From Diadophis punctatus similis (taxonomy: Eukaryota; Chordata; Lepidosauria; Squamata; Dipsadidae), in assembly GCA_023053685.1 (NCBI GenBank), contig JALIGW010000002.1, positions 239,124,177 to 239,188,176 of the forward strand: a DNA stretch of 64,000 nucleotides, written 5' to 3'. The notes under the pieces are model-generated. The model had not been told where the DNA came from and did no database searches. It saw nothing but the letters and a program-made list of their open reading frames with translations. Shown here one piece after another: positions 33,201 to 42,987 of this stretch. The first letter of the stretch is position 1. Each line of letters opens with the position of its first letter. The translations under genes and the position numbers were made by a program.

Positions 33201-36200
33201 CCAAATCCCTGCCATGGAAATTAGGGCAGTTGTTCTTTAGCAAGGGAAGGTAATGCAAATCAAAATGTATTTACTTGATGAATAGTTTATATTAAAGTTT
33301 ATATAAAAATCAAAATCAGAAGCTCACACAGATGACTGATTCAGCTGGATTCAATAACTTCTTTATAAACATAATAATATATATATTTACAATACCATTA
33401 GCAGAGTTCGTCGTGTAGCAACAGTTAAAAGTAAAACACAAGCAGCTTCTAGTTCAGAGTTCAGAGAGGACAGAGAGCAGAGTGGGCAGAGAGCAGAGTG
33501 GAGAGAGTACAGAGTGTGGACCTGGAGCCACGCCCTGCCTTAAGCTTAAGTTTCAGTTTCGATTCTCTGCACAGACTCAGAAGTGGTTAGCTCCCATTGG
33601 CTGATTCCGTTGCTATGCCTATTCATTGGCTAACTTTGTTAACATGGCTCTCCCAGTCATGAATATTCTAACAGTTTATTTACTGAAATGAAGGCAGCTG
33701 GACTGAAGAAGCTTCTTGGATGAGAAGCAAAAGATCTTCAAGCAAAAGCGAAGTCCAGTTGCCTTTTGAAAAAACACCTTTGGGACAACCATGACCTGGA
33801 TGACTGAAAATCTCCATAGACATTTACAGACATGAAATGACTTTTCCTTTTCTTGTTTCTTGTCAGCTATAACATCGCGAAAGAGCAAGGAAGCAATTTT
33901 CAATTACTCTTACTTATCGCTTACTGTTCTAAATGCATTTGCTTTCTGTCGTATAGGTCAAATCCAGGAAATTGCATCAGGGAATAAGAATATAACACTT
34001 AGACTTATATACCGCTTCATAGTGCTTTACAGCCCTCTCTAAGTGGTTTACAGAGTTCAGCATATTGTCCCCAACAATCTGGGTCCTCATTTTACCGACC
34101 TCGGAAGGATGGAAGGCTGAGTCAACCTTGAGCCGGTGAGATTTGAACAGCTGAACTGCAGCTAGCAGTCAGCTGAAGTAGCCTGCAGTGCTGCACTCTA
34201 ACCACTGCGCCACCTCGGCTCTATTAGAATAGTGGTAGCTTTAAATGTACACATAAGCAAATCAGCTTAGCAATTAGTATTGTAGGGTGCAAATTTGCCC
34301 TGTTAAAATCCTTCAAACGATGTTAAACGTCCTCTGTAATAAAAGAGACTTGGGAAGGACAGGAACAAAAAATGAAATTTGTCAGGCAGAATGATATCAG
34401 TCAAGCCGTTTCGGTCTTTACATACATTTGTCTCCAGGGTGAGTTGTGCCAGGAGGAAATGTCAGCCATAAATTTGAGAGGTGGACGCGGGACAATTCTG
34501 TTCCTGCATTTTTTGTTACAGCATTCTTTTGTTACAGCATTCTGGACCAAGGGAAGGCTCTCCAAGATGGCTTCATTGTGGTATTCCAGCCTGGATTAAG
34601 AATTCCAGATTTTGTGCACTTAGAGCACCAATGTTGAAAGGCAGATAAAAAAAATCAGTAATATAACAGAACAACCGAAGAATCGAATTGAATCGAATTG
34701 AATCGAATTGAATCGAATTGAATCGAATCGAATAGAATAGAATAGAATAGAATAGAATAGAATAGAATAGAATAGAATAGAATAGAATAGAATAGAATAG
34801 AATTCTTTATTGGCTAAGTGTGATTGGACACACAAGGAATTTGTCTTTGGTGCATATGCTCTTAGTGTACATAAAAGAAAAGATACATTTGTCAAGAATC
34901 ATGAGGTACAACACTTAATGATTGTCATAGGGTACAAATAAGCAATCAGGAAACAATCAATATTAATTGTTTGTATTGATATTGATAGCAGTGTTCCAAT
35001 ATCTCAGGGGCTGCCACAAAGAAGAGGGAGTCAAACTATTCTCCAAAGCACCTGAGGGTAGAACAAGAAACAATGGGTGGAAACTAAACAAGGAGAGAAG
35101 CAACTTAGAACTAAGGAGAAATTTCCTGACAGTTAGAACAATTAATCCGTGGAACAGCTTGCCTCCAGAAGTTGTGAATGCTCCAACACTGGAAGTTTTT
35201 AAGAAGATGTTGGATAACCATTTGTCTGAAGTAGTGTAGAGTTTCCTGCCTAAGCAGGGGGTTGGACTAGAAGACCTCCAAGGTCCCTTCCAACTCTGTT
35301 ATTATTATTATTATATTAATATAAATTGTAAGGATACAAGCAACAAGTTATAGTCATACAGTCATAAGTGGGAGGAGATGGGTGATAGGAACGATGAGAA
35401 GACTAATAGTAATAGTAACAGAGTTGGAAGGAACTTTGGAGGTCTTCTAGTCCAACCCCCTGCTCAAGCTAGAAACCCTATACCAGTGATGGCAAACCTT
35501 TTTTCCCTCGGGTGCCGAAAGCGTGTGCGCGTGCGCTATCATGCACGTGCAAGTGCCCACACCCATAATTCAATGCCTGGGGAGGGCAAAAATGGCTTCC
35601 CCCACCCCCACAGAGGTCCTCTGGAGGCCGGAAACAGCCCATTTCCTGACTTCTGGTGGGCCCGGTAGGCCCATTTTTTGCCCTCACCAGGCTCCAGAGG
35701 TTTCCCTGGAGCCTGGGGAGGGTGAAAATGCTCCCCCGGAGGCCCTCCACAAGCCTAAAATGTCCTCCCAGAGTCTCCGTGTGAGCCAAAAATCAGCTGG
35801 CCGACGCGCACATGCATGCTGGAGCTGAGCTAGGGCAACAGCTCGCGTGCCGGCAGATATGGCTCCGCGTGCCACCTGTGGCACGCGTGCCATAGGTTCG
35901 CCATCACTGCCCTATACCATTTCAGACAAATGATTATCCAATCTCTTCTTAAAAACTTCCAGTGATGGAGCATTCACAACTTCTGGAGGCAAGTCCCAAA
36001 GGTGCTTTTCAGGAGGCAACTTCTGGAAGTTCTCACTGCCAGGAAATTTCTCTTTAGTTCTAGGTTGGTTCTCTCCTTGTTCTAGGCTGGTTCTCTCCTT
36101 ATCTTTAAGAAAATATCTATTTTCTCCATGGCCAAGTTTGCTTTTTAGGATGTGTCAAAAACGAGGAAGAGAACTTTCAAGAAATCCTTCCTGGGGCTTC

Positions 36201-38586
36201 TCTTAAAAGAACATTTTCTTCCTCTTTCAGGGCTCGGTGTCCTTTGAGGAGGTGGCTGTGTATTTTATGGAGGAGGAATGGGAGATTCTCGATTCCAACC
36301 AAAAAGCTTTGCACAGGGAAGTCATGCTGGAAAATTCTCAAAACGTGACCGCTCTGGGTAAGGGCCCATCTTTGCTCTGTGTTGGGTTCATTTGCGGAAT
36401 ACCTTTGTAGTCGGAAGTATTCAGAGAACATCTTCCAGGTAGAAGAAGACATTCTGTTTATCTGTTTATTTCCTTCTTTACGTGACATTTATCACCTCAA
36501 TCTACTAGGACAGAGTTTCCCAACCTTTCTGGGTTGGCGGCCTGGAGTGAGGGGAGGGGGGAAAGGGGATAGTTTTGTGGAAGGGCAGGCGCATGCGTGT
36601 GAACCAGAGGTGGGTTGCTCCCAGTTCGGACCAGTTCTATAGAACCGGTAGCAGGAATTCCCCCCCCCCCGCTCACCGAGCCGGGAGCGATCACCGGCTG
36701 GCCACCCCCCCGAACCGGCTCTCTCTGCTGCGCCATAGGCGGTGCCATCTTGGTTTTGGCTTCTGTGCACGTGCAGAAGCTGTTTTTTGCTTCTGTGCAT
36801 GCGCAGAAGCCGGGTTTTCAGCACTGCGCATGCACGTGTGCGGCGCCCATGCAGCATGCAACAAGCGTACGCCCACATGGCACAGGAGGAAGTGAACTGG
36901 CGGCGAGGTAAGTTAAAACCCACCCCTGGTGTGAACACCTGTTGCTCACATGAGTGAGGCTGCAAGTACCCGTGACAATGCTTGCATGAGTGGGGCCGTG
37001 AGCACCTGCATGAGTGGGCTGCGAGCACCGTGGCACTTGTGTTGATGCTTGCGCAAGTGGGGCTGGGCAACTGAATGGAGCTGAGTGTTTACTGACCGGT
37101 TGCCCTTCCTGTTACCAATGCGGAGTTTTGTTCAGCAGATATACACTCATTGTGCCCAGAGAGAGAAATATCTGCCTTTAACTAGGATCGAACTCACACC
37201 CTCCTGATTTGTGAGGTGAGAGCTCCCACTCTTGCCTAAGCTGTGGATTATGAAGCAAAAATTTTGACCCTCACCATGACACATAACATTTTACGATTTC
37301 AGGATAGTTCCTTCTTCCGTGTGTATACGACTTATTTTTTTGGTAAACTTAATTCTATTTCTGCTCAAAAGATTTTATTTTCTCTTTTTTCTTTGCTTTC
37401 TAAAACAGCCTGTGAACAGGAGACCGAAAATTACAAGGAGAGTGCAGCACGGTTGCAAACAGCCCAAAACGAAGCGGAGGATGAGACGTTTGGAAATCAA
37501 GAGGAAACAAACAGTAGTGAAAAAACCTGTGACGTAAACGGAAGGCAGAATTCCTACCCATCGGGAGGCACGGAAGCTCATGTCACCCCGCGCGAAGAGT
37601 GTGGAGAGGGCGTCGGTGAGAGCAGTGACCTCACAAAGCACGAAGGAATCCACAGCGGGCCGAAACCGTACGTATGCGTGGACTGTGGAAAGAGCTTCTG
37701 GCAGAGAGCTCAGTTCAGGATCCACGAAAGAATCCACACCGGGGAGAGGCCGTTTAAGTGTGCCGAGTGTGGAAAGGGCTTCACGGTGAGAGGTCACCTT
37801 ATCAACCACGAAAGAATTCACACGGGGGAGAAACCGTATCACTGTCTGGAGTGTGGAAAGAGCTTTAGTCACAACAGTGCCCTTTCTCGTCACGAAAGGA
37901 CCCACACCGGGGAGAAGCCCTTCAAGTGCACGGACTGTGGAAAGGGCTTCTGTCACGGAGGCAAACTTCGGATCCACGAAAGAATCCACACAGGGGAGAA
38001 GCCGTTTAAATGCACGGAGTGTGGAAAGGGCTTCAGCATGACGGGACACCTTACGATTCACAAAAGGATCCACACGGGGGAGAAGCCCTTTAAATGCACG
38101 GACTGTGGCAAGAGCTTCAATCAGAACAGCAGCCTAATGACCCACAAAAGAATTCACACGGGGGAGAAGCCGTATCACTGTCTGGAGTGTGGCAAGAGCT
38201 TTAGTCGCAACAGTGCCCTTACCCGTCACGAAAGGACCCACACCGGCGAGAAACCTTTCGAGTGCCCAGATTGTGGAAAGAGTTTCAGTCAGAACAGCGG
38301 CCTAATGACCCACAAAAGAATCCACACGGGGGAGAAGCCATATCGTTGTCTGGAGTGTGGAAAAAGCTTTAGTCACACCAGTGCCCTTACCCCTCATGAA
38401 AGGACCCACACCGGGGAGAAACCTTTTGAGTGCCCGGACTGTGGAAAAAGCTTCAGTCAGAATAGCAGCCTTATGACCCACAAAAGAATTCACACAGGAG
38501 AGAAGCCATATCAGTGTCTGGAGTGTGGAAAGAGCTTCTGTCAGAGTGGTCAATATATGATGCACAAAAGGATCCACACGGGTTAG
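28357..38586 (+). CDS. SCAN-KRAB-C2H2 zinc-finger gene, five coding exons (whole gene span)
   Basis: Coding exons are 28357-28758, 32158-32284, 33060-33142, 36231-36357 and 37409-38586, each bounded by AG/GT signals. Junction phases are 0, 1, 0 and 1, and they match at every join. The sum is 1917 nt, or 638 residues plus stop. Domain order is SCAN (about 44-126), an acidic Ser/Glu linker (135-204), KRAB A box (205-246), a spacer, one degenerate finger, then eleven intact C2H2 fingers (about 336-635). This order is typical of sauropsid KRAB/SCAN-ZF proteins. The likely role is a nuclear sequence-specific DNA-binding repressor: SCAN mediates dimerisation and KRAB recruits co-repressor in known relatives. 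Introns carry a hAT-type MITE, an L1, solo-LTR-like sequence, SINE, CR1 and other LINE copies. The target site cannot be stated and no orthologue name is safe. Confidence 0.9.
28786..29068. mobile_element. hAT-like MITE next to the SCAN exon donor
   Basis: Starts CAGGGGTGTCAAACTCC and ends GACCCCTG, and is CpG-rich inside. No matching 8-bp duplication was found. Confidence 0.55.
29150..29460. other. AT-rich LTR-like segment in the SCAN intron
   Basis: Contains AATATTTATTTCAGTAGAA and ends near ATTGTGACA. It resembles 59400-59640 loosely. Boundaries and class are uncertain. Confidence 0.3.
29560..30185 (+). mobile_element. Old CR1 copy, sense
   Basis: CR1 landmarks GCTACAGCTGCCAAAAAAAA, GCAGTCAGACCACAGCTGGA and GGAGGAATTTCCTCACTTTG in order. 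Heavily diverged. Confidence 0.7.
30190..31310 (-). mobile_element. CR1 3' region with (CAAT)n tail, hosting MITE H2
   Basis: (CAAT)n 30190-30240, GAGCTGGAAGGGACCTTGGA, the MITE, then CACTGATGGAGCACCCACAA. The - strand encodes [20 protein letters not shown] and [18 protein letters not shown]. Confidence 0.85.
30309..30988. mobile_element. hAT-type MITE, family H2, expanded by inverted repeats
   Basis: CAGTCATGGCGAACC to GGTTTGCCATCACGG. Duplication CCCTATAC/CCATATAC at 30301 and 30989. Interior 30500-30850 holds alternating direct and inverted copies of a CGGGCAAACCGGAAGT block. Confidence 0.85.
31313..31935 (-). mobile_element. CR1/L3-like LINE 3' end, (GTTT)n(TTAG)n tail
   Basis: (GTTT)n 31313-31362 and (AGTT)n to 31388, then CTTCTATGCCGCCCTACTCC and the shared 3' end. 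Confidence 0.85.
32158..32284 (+). CDS. Linker exon between SCAN and KRAB (second coding exon)
   Basis: The acceptor follows a pyrimidine-rich TGGTGTTTCAG and the donor is GTAAGT at 32285. The 127-nt exon enters in phase 0 and leaves in phase 1. It encodes a hydrophilic Glu/Ser/Lys-rich segment beginning [18 protein letters not shown]. The position and composition match the disordered SCAN-KRAB linker of related genes. An L1 3' end starts a few bases beyond the donor. The call rests on splice signals and phase continuity rather than on a domain. Confidence 0.72.
32290..32935 (-). mobile_element. L1 3' end
   Basis: The - strand encodes [20 protein letters not shown] then [17 protein letters not shown] (about 32830-32700), the ORF2 C-terminus. 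AT-rich 3' UTR follows. Confidence 0.8.
33060..33142 (+). CDS. Short linker exon (third coding exon)
   Basis: The exon is 83 nt, with the acceptor ending CTCGTAG and donor GTAGGG. Entry phase 1 completes a Trp codon split with the previous exon, and the exit is phase 0. It encodes an acidic stretch ending FGSPSQ immediately before the KRAB exon. It has no domain of its own. Exact phase agreement on both sides is the main support. The gene might also be spliced without it, since exons 2 and 3 together add 210 nt (70 codons). Confidence 0.68.
33340..33672. mobile_element. LTR-like element related to the 31-1320 units
   Basis: Shares AACTTCTTTATA, CTCCCATTGGCTGA and ATGGCTCTCCCAGTCATGAA, and ends ATTCTAACA. 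No clear target duplication. Confidence 0.6.
33690..33845 (+). mobile_element. Penelope-like element terminal sequence
   Basis: GACTGAAGAAGCTTCTTGGA, GAAGTCCAGTTGCCTTTTG and GATGACTGAAAATCTCCATA. Confidence 0.6.
33982..34223 (-). mobile_element. tRNA-derived SINE
   Basis: ACTTAGACTTATATACCGCT to GCGCCACCTCGGCTC, the complement of the SINE consensus. Confidence 0.88.
34224..34675. other. Unassigned intron sequence
   Basis: No repeat or exon recognised. A frame encoding [17 protein letters not shown] is short and unsupported. Confidence 0.35.
34680..34985 (-). mobile_element. LINE 3' end (pentamer-tailed family)
   Basis: (GAATC/GAATA)n 34680-34802, then CTTTATTGGCTAAGTGTGAT and AAGGAATTTGTCTTTGGTGC. 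Same family as 6066 and 51782. Confidence 0.88.
34985..35305 (+). mobile_element. CR1 3' end, sense
   Basis: Encodes [40 protein letters not shown] to a stop, then TTGGACTAGAAGACCTCCAA and (ATT)n. Confidence 0.9.
35403..36075 (-). mobile_element. CR1 3' region hosting MITE H2
   Basis: GAGTTGGAAGGAACTTTGGA, then the MITE, then CAGTGATGGAGCATTCACAA, with a short Penelope-like scrap (CCCAAAGGTGCTTTTCAGG, about 35996) inside. Confidence 0.8.
35484..35909. mobile_element. hAT-type MITE, family H2
   Basis: CAGTGATGGCAAACC to GGTTCGCCATCACTG, with perfect CCCTATAC duplication at 35476-35483 and 35910-35917. Confidence 0.9.
36231..36357 (+). CDS. KRAB A-box exon
   Basis: The exon is 127 nt, the usual KRAB-A exon length, and lies between CCTCTTTCAG and GTAAGG. 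It encodes [20 protein letters not shown] followed by [19 protein letters not shown] and TALG. The conserved [24 protein letters not shown] positions of the KRAB A box are all present. KRAB A boxes recruit TRIM28/KAP1 and silencing complexes in tetrapods. No KRAB B exon was recognised between here and the finger exon. The next intron contains a MITE at 36605-36928. Confidence 0.93.
36605..36928. mobile_element. hAT-type MITE, family H1, in the last SCAN-ZF intron
   Basis: CAGAGGTGGGTTGCTCC to AAAACCCACCCCTG, with perfect duplication GTGTGAAC at 36597-36604 and 36929-36936. Confidence 0.9.
37409..38586 (+). CDS. C2H2 zinc-finger array exon with stop (11 intact fingers)
   Basis: The acceptor AAAACAG precedes [11 protein letters not shown], and phase 1 matches the KRAB exon. 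After an acidic spacer there is one degenerate finger lacking its first Cys ([17 protein letters not shown]). Eleven C-x2-C-x12-H-x3-H fingers follow, joined by TGEKP/TGERP linkers. Fingers 3, 7 and 9 (type NSALxR or close) alternate with 6, 8 and 10 (QNSSLMT or QNSGLMT helices), showing duplication of a two-finger unit. The stop TAG at 38584 replaces the Glu codon of the next HTGEKP linker, so the protein ends at HTG directly after finger 11. No open frame continues the array downstream, although decayed finger-like sequence does. Confidence 0.95.
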
Positions 38587-38725
38587 AAGCCAAATTCATG
38601 ATGTGTGCATACAATTTTATTCAGTTAGTAAATGTATGAAACAAAAGAATCAACCCGAGAGAAGCCATCTGGATACTTGGAGTGCAGAAAGAGGAATTTT
38701 GCATAAAATAAAAGATCAAGGGAGA
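38584..38725 (+). pseudogene. Fossil fingers downstream of the ZF stop codon
   Basis: Right after the TAG the sequence reads as a damaged linker (stop-KPNS). Near 38650 it recovers a shifted finger start resembling KRINPREKPSGYLECRKRN, which aligns with the consensus [19 protein letters not shown]. Stops and indels prevent translation. This is the remnant of a longer finger array, now in the 3' untranslated region. Confidence 0.6.
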
Positions 38726-38825
38726 AATATTTGAATACGTGATATGTAGAGTGATGTTACTGCACATGAGGTAATCGGTGTAATTATAAATGCGTTGGAG
38801 TGAGGGAAGAGTTTTAAAAGGACTC

Positions 38826-39590
38826 CAGATAGTGCTTGACTTTCAACCAGTGGTGGGTACCTACCGGTGCGGTCCACTCTATAGCACCGGTAGCGGCCCG
38901 CTGGTGACGTCACAGTACCGGTGCGGTCGGTTGCCGGTGCCTGTGCGCTGCCATTTTTTAAAAAAAATTTACAATTTAAAAAAAAAATTTTTTTTTAAAT
39001 TCTTCTGTGCATGCCCAGAAGCCGAGCTTCCGGCACTGCGCATGCGCTGCCTTCCTACCCCACAGTGAGTCCAAGCAGGGGAGGATGGCTGAGGGAGCGC
39101 ATGAGACACTGAAAGAACGGGCGGCAGGAGCTATCTCCATTCCCCTCCCTTCAGCAGGCCGAGAAGCCACGAACGTGCGGTGATGATCCTAGGCATTTTC
39201 GCACGTTTGAGGCTTCTCGAGCTGCTGAGGGGAGGGAGAATGGGCGGCAGGACCTATCTCGGTTCCCCTCCCTTCAGCAGTCCGAGAAGCCACGCCTACC
39301 CGGTCACATGGCCGGCAAGCCATGCCCACCCAGTCACATGGCTAGCAAGCCACACCCACAGAGTGGTAGTAAAAAAATTAGGAACCCGCCCCTGCTTTCA
39401 ACCATTCATTTAGAGATTGTTCAGTTACAATAGCGTTGAAAAATGGGTCCTCGCACTTATGATGGGTCCTCACACTTAGGACCATTGCAGCATCCCCCAC
39501 GGTCATGTGATCAAAATTCGGGCACTTGGCAACTGGTGTGTATTTACGATGATTCCACTGTCCCTTTCTTGCAACCAGGTAGCTGCTAAC
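38826..39590. mobile_element. Family T MITE carrying MITE H1
   Basis: CAGATAGTGCTTGACTTTC left terminus. It resumes after 39402 with CATTCATTTAGAGATTG and family T interior sequence, then fades. H1 lies within. Confidence 0.65.
38848..39394. mobile_element. hAT-type MITE, family H1
   Basis: CAGTGGTGGGTACC to GGAACCCGCCCCTG, with perfect duplication CTTTCAAC at 38840-38847 and 39395-39402. Confidence 0.9.
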
Positions 39591-39904
39591 TCTGCAGCCC
39601 TTTGGCCAATTTCTGGATGGGGTTCTTGCCCCTAAACTCTACATTGGTGGGAAGTATATTTAACAATTGCCCGAGTATTACATCTTTTATTCCATCCTAA
39701 TTTTAATCTTGTCTTTTGGCCATAACCATTTTCTATCCAAATCAGCCAACCTTGCTCATAATTCACTTACTACTTCCCTGGCATTGTACATAACATGTAG
39801 AAACCTTTGTTGATATGCGAGATTATATCACATTGGTATAGAATCACATTTTTAATGCAATAGCAATAGCACTTAGACTTATAGACCGCTTCACAGTGCT
39901 TTTT
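39591..39904. other. Unassigned sequence ending in a SINE 3' fragment
   Basis: 39591-39855 shows nothing clear. 39858-39900 is a - strand SINE end (AATAGCAATAGCACTTAGAC). Confidence 0.5.
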
Positions 39905-40327
39905 TTAAAAAAAAGTTTATTTTTTTAAATTTTTTTTACAAACATCAAATCAATGTGTGAACAGTGTGGCATCTGGGTGTTATACATTCTAATACAAATA
40001 AAACTATGATAGTAAAATTAATCATAATTATTACTATTCAATCAACATATATTTCTAATAATGATACACAATTATAATAAGTTGCAATCTGTCATTATTC
40101 AATTATCCCATGTTTTCTCTTATTGCTACTTTTGTATTATTATATAAAAGTGTATACACTAACATTTCCCCTTCTCTTATTTCTATCTCTTATTCTAACT
40201 TATAATCATATCATCTTTTACTAAAAAAACATTTTCTTTCTATCCTACATGACTAAGGTCATCTACCTTAAAAAAAGTCATGTCACCTACCTAAAAAAGT
40301 AGGTCATGTCATGTCACCTACCTAAAA

Positions 40328-40415
<88 letters not shown>

Positions 40416-41000
40416 AAAAGCAAATCAAAACAACAACAGAAAAAAATCATCTATCCATCATCTCTTGTCCGCTTCAATACTTTAATTGCTATGCTTTTTT
40501 TAAAACTTGCCTCCCAAATTCCTCTCCTGGATCTCTATCTCCATCAGAATCTGCTTCTTGGCTAATCAGTCTACGTATTTCTCCCACCTCTACCTTCATC
40601 CACTGCCTAATTCCCAAAATTTCTGCCCAGGCCCCTATCTCCCTTTCAAACGTATCTTCCAGCTCTCTTAATACATTTTCCCCCTGCTTTAATTCATCAA
40701 TCACTGTTATTTCCATTGTCATCTCCTCTTTGTCTTTTTCCTTCATTTCTTTGCTGACTCCTCCCTTTCCTGGGCGTCTTGTTCTTTACTCATCACCCCT
40801 CGTATGGTATTTTCCATTTTTTCCATAATCTCCTTAAATCCTTTCTCCATGGTGCCCTTTGCGTTTTGGAAGAGTAACGCCATCTCCTTTGAAATTCCAC
40901 TCACTTTTGCCTCATAAAGCATTTTGTTTTATTTATTTATTTTAATCAATTTTTGTCCAAAAATCCAAGAACTATTTATTCAGTCCTTAAGTTGCCCTTC
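39905..41000 (-). mobile_element. L1-like element with ORF1-type coiled coil, no ORF2 seen
   Basis: From 40920 on the - strand: MLYEAKVSGISKEMALLFQN, MEKGFKEIMEKMENTIRGVM, a stop, then a shifted frame MEITVIDELKQGENVLRELE. These are charged helical sequences like L1 ORF1p. A (CT)n tract (40337-40413 on +, GA) and an AT-rich 3' UTR with T-run at 39905 follow. Confidence 0.5.
40337..40413 (+). repeat. (GA)n microsatellite
   Basis: About 38 uninterrupted GA units. Confidence 0.97.
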
Positions 41001-41439
41001 AGAGAGTGCACATTCCCAATTCTTTATATTCCATAGATAAACAGTCAGTTCCATTTAGATAATCCCAAAAGTTATCCAAAGCCACTTTACATCCCCTTTG
41101 CAGGTTCAGTCTTCTAGCATAACATTCAGGGGTCCCTTTAGTTAAGAAAACTTCCTTATTTTCATATTTCGGTCTCCGTTAGTGATAGGGTAGTTAAAAG
41201 TAATCCTATAGATATTTTAACAGTCTTTCATGTAGGTATTTCCAGGCTTGTAATTTTTCCTTTCGTCAGCAGGTGGCACTCTCAGCTTAAATCTCAGTAT
41301 TGCCACTAATCAGTCATAGAATAATTATAAAAACAGAATACGTTTTGTAAGTAAATGATTCCAGCATTTTAAAATGCCTTCCCAGCACCACGTCTTCCCA
41401 ATTTAAGAGTTCAATTTTCTGTATATTTCAAAATATATA

Positions 41440-42027
41440 TGGGGCGGGGCGGAGCGGAGCCCGGGTGGGGGCTAGGCGGGCCACGAGATGGGCATCATAC
41501 CTAGCACTTGTAACTCTGTCGCATTCCACACTCTTGTGTGCAGGGCAGCCCATTCTGAAAGAAAACATCTTGCGTTTTCTTTCAGAATGGGCTGCCCTGC
41601 ACACAAGAGCGAGGAACGTGAGAGAGCTTCAAGTACTAGGTAGGACGCCGTTGCGCTGTGGGACGCAGTTTGGGGTGACCAGTCGGGCGGAGCGGAGTGG
41701 AGCCTGGGCTAGGGCAGGGCCGGGACTGGGCGGGCCGCAAGACGGGCATCATACCTAGCACTTGTAACTCTGTCGCATTCTATGCTCTTGTGTGCAGGGC
41801 AGCCCATTCTGAAAGAAAACATCTCGCATTTTCTTTCAGAATGGGCTTCCCTGCACACAAGAGCGAGGAACACGAGGGAGCTTCAAGTGCAAAAGCATGG
41901 CGAACCACCTACCGCCCCCCTGGCCCCTCTCACCACCCCCCTGTCACCACCCTTGCCTCTCACTGCCCCCCTAAGGGTTCCCACCGCCCCCCGGGGGCGG
42001 TACCGCCCACTTTGGGAACCACTGATA
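41440..42027. repeat. Duplicated GC-rich unit with 36-bp-arm hairpins, ending in a hAT-like terminus
   Basis: Two units (about 41487-41640 and 41740-41890) share GGGCATCATACCTAGCACTT and a hairpin. Hairpin 1 has perfect arms 41531-41566 and 41574-41609. Hairpin 2 has arms 41785-41820 and 41828-41863 with two mismatches. The block ends CCCACTTTGGGAACCACTG at 42025, like a hAT right terminus, but no left mate was found. Confidence 0.7.
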
Positions 42028-42393
42028 TAGTAGAAATCAGAAGCTGGAGAAATGCCCTTTCATCAAGGATATTTTCAGATGGAAATTGTAAAAGATTGAA
42101 TTCTAAGCATCAGATGTGCAGATGAAAGTTGAAGAATTCAAGAATGGAGGCAATTACAGCTGAAGGGTTATCAGAATACACCTAATTTACTAAAAAGAAT
42201 GCAGACAAACTGAACACACTTGAATTACTGAAGAAAAGAGAACCCGATATGTGAAATGATAAAAAGACATTGTGGGATGCAGGAAGAAAATCCAGAATTT
42301 CAAACATAAGATCCTTTTTTTTTTTAAATAGCCAGGAAAAATGGAGATGGAAATTTCAGAGACAAGAAAGTTAAAAGAACGATTCGATACAGC
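42028..42393. other. Unassigned AT-rich sequence
   Basis: No gene or repeat family recognised. Confidence 0.4.
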
Positions 42394-42401
42394 CTTTCAA
42401 C

Positions 42402-42839
42402 CAGAGGTGGGTTCCTGCTGGAGCTGTCCAGTGCGCAGCTCCGGTAGGGAGCGACCGATTGCGCAATTTGCGCGCGACCGCTCCGGAGCCCTTTCTGCTG
42501 GTCGTCACGCGTGTCACCATCTTTTTCTGTGAATTTTTGGGCGATTTTGCTTCTGCGCATATGCGGAAGCAAAATCGCGCCAAAATCTTATGAGGGGACG
42601 CGCGCGTGAGAGAGATTTTGGCAAGATTTTGCTTCTGCACATGTGCGGAAACAAAATTGTGCCGAAATATATCTCTTGCGCGCATCCCCTCATGAGATTT
42701 CAGCGCAATTTTGCTTCCGCGCATGCGCAGAAGCAAAATTGCGTGAGGGGGCGCGCGCGTATAGCAAGCGCATGCGCACCCAAAGTGTGGAGATGCGCGC
42801 GCAGCGCACCGGCACCGGTAAGGAAGCAACCCACCGCTG
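42402..42839. mobile_element. hAT-type MITE, family H1, with internal palindromes
   Basis: CAGAGGTGGGTTCCTGC to AAGCAACCCACCGCTG, with perfect duplication CTTTCAAC at 42394-42401 and 42840-42847. Repeated inverted GCTTCTGCGCATATGCGGAA-type blocks inside. Confidence 0.92.
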
Positions 42840-42987
42840 CTTTCAACCATCAAGCAAGAAAAGGCAAGAAAAATGCCTCAGTCATGTCAATAAATAGAAG
42901 GAAATTAGCAAAAGGAAAAAAAGCTTTTAATAGGGTCAGAAATTACAAGATCTTTTGCAAATAAGAAGTAGAGAATGGTATGCGGTA

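Noticed and set aside
37375..38577. Antisense frames opposite the zinc-finger array
   Set aside because: Shadow of the periodic finger repeat on the coding strand. Same for the antisense frame at 15490-16080.
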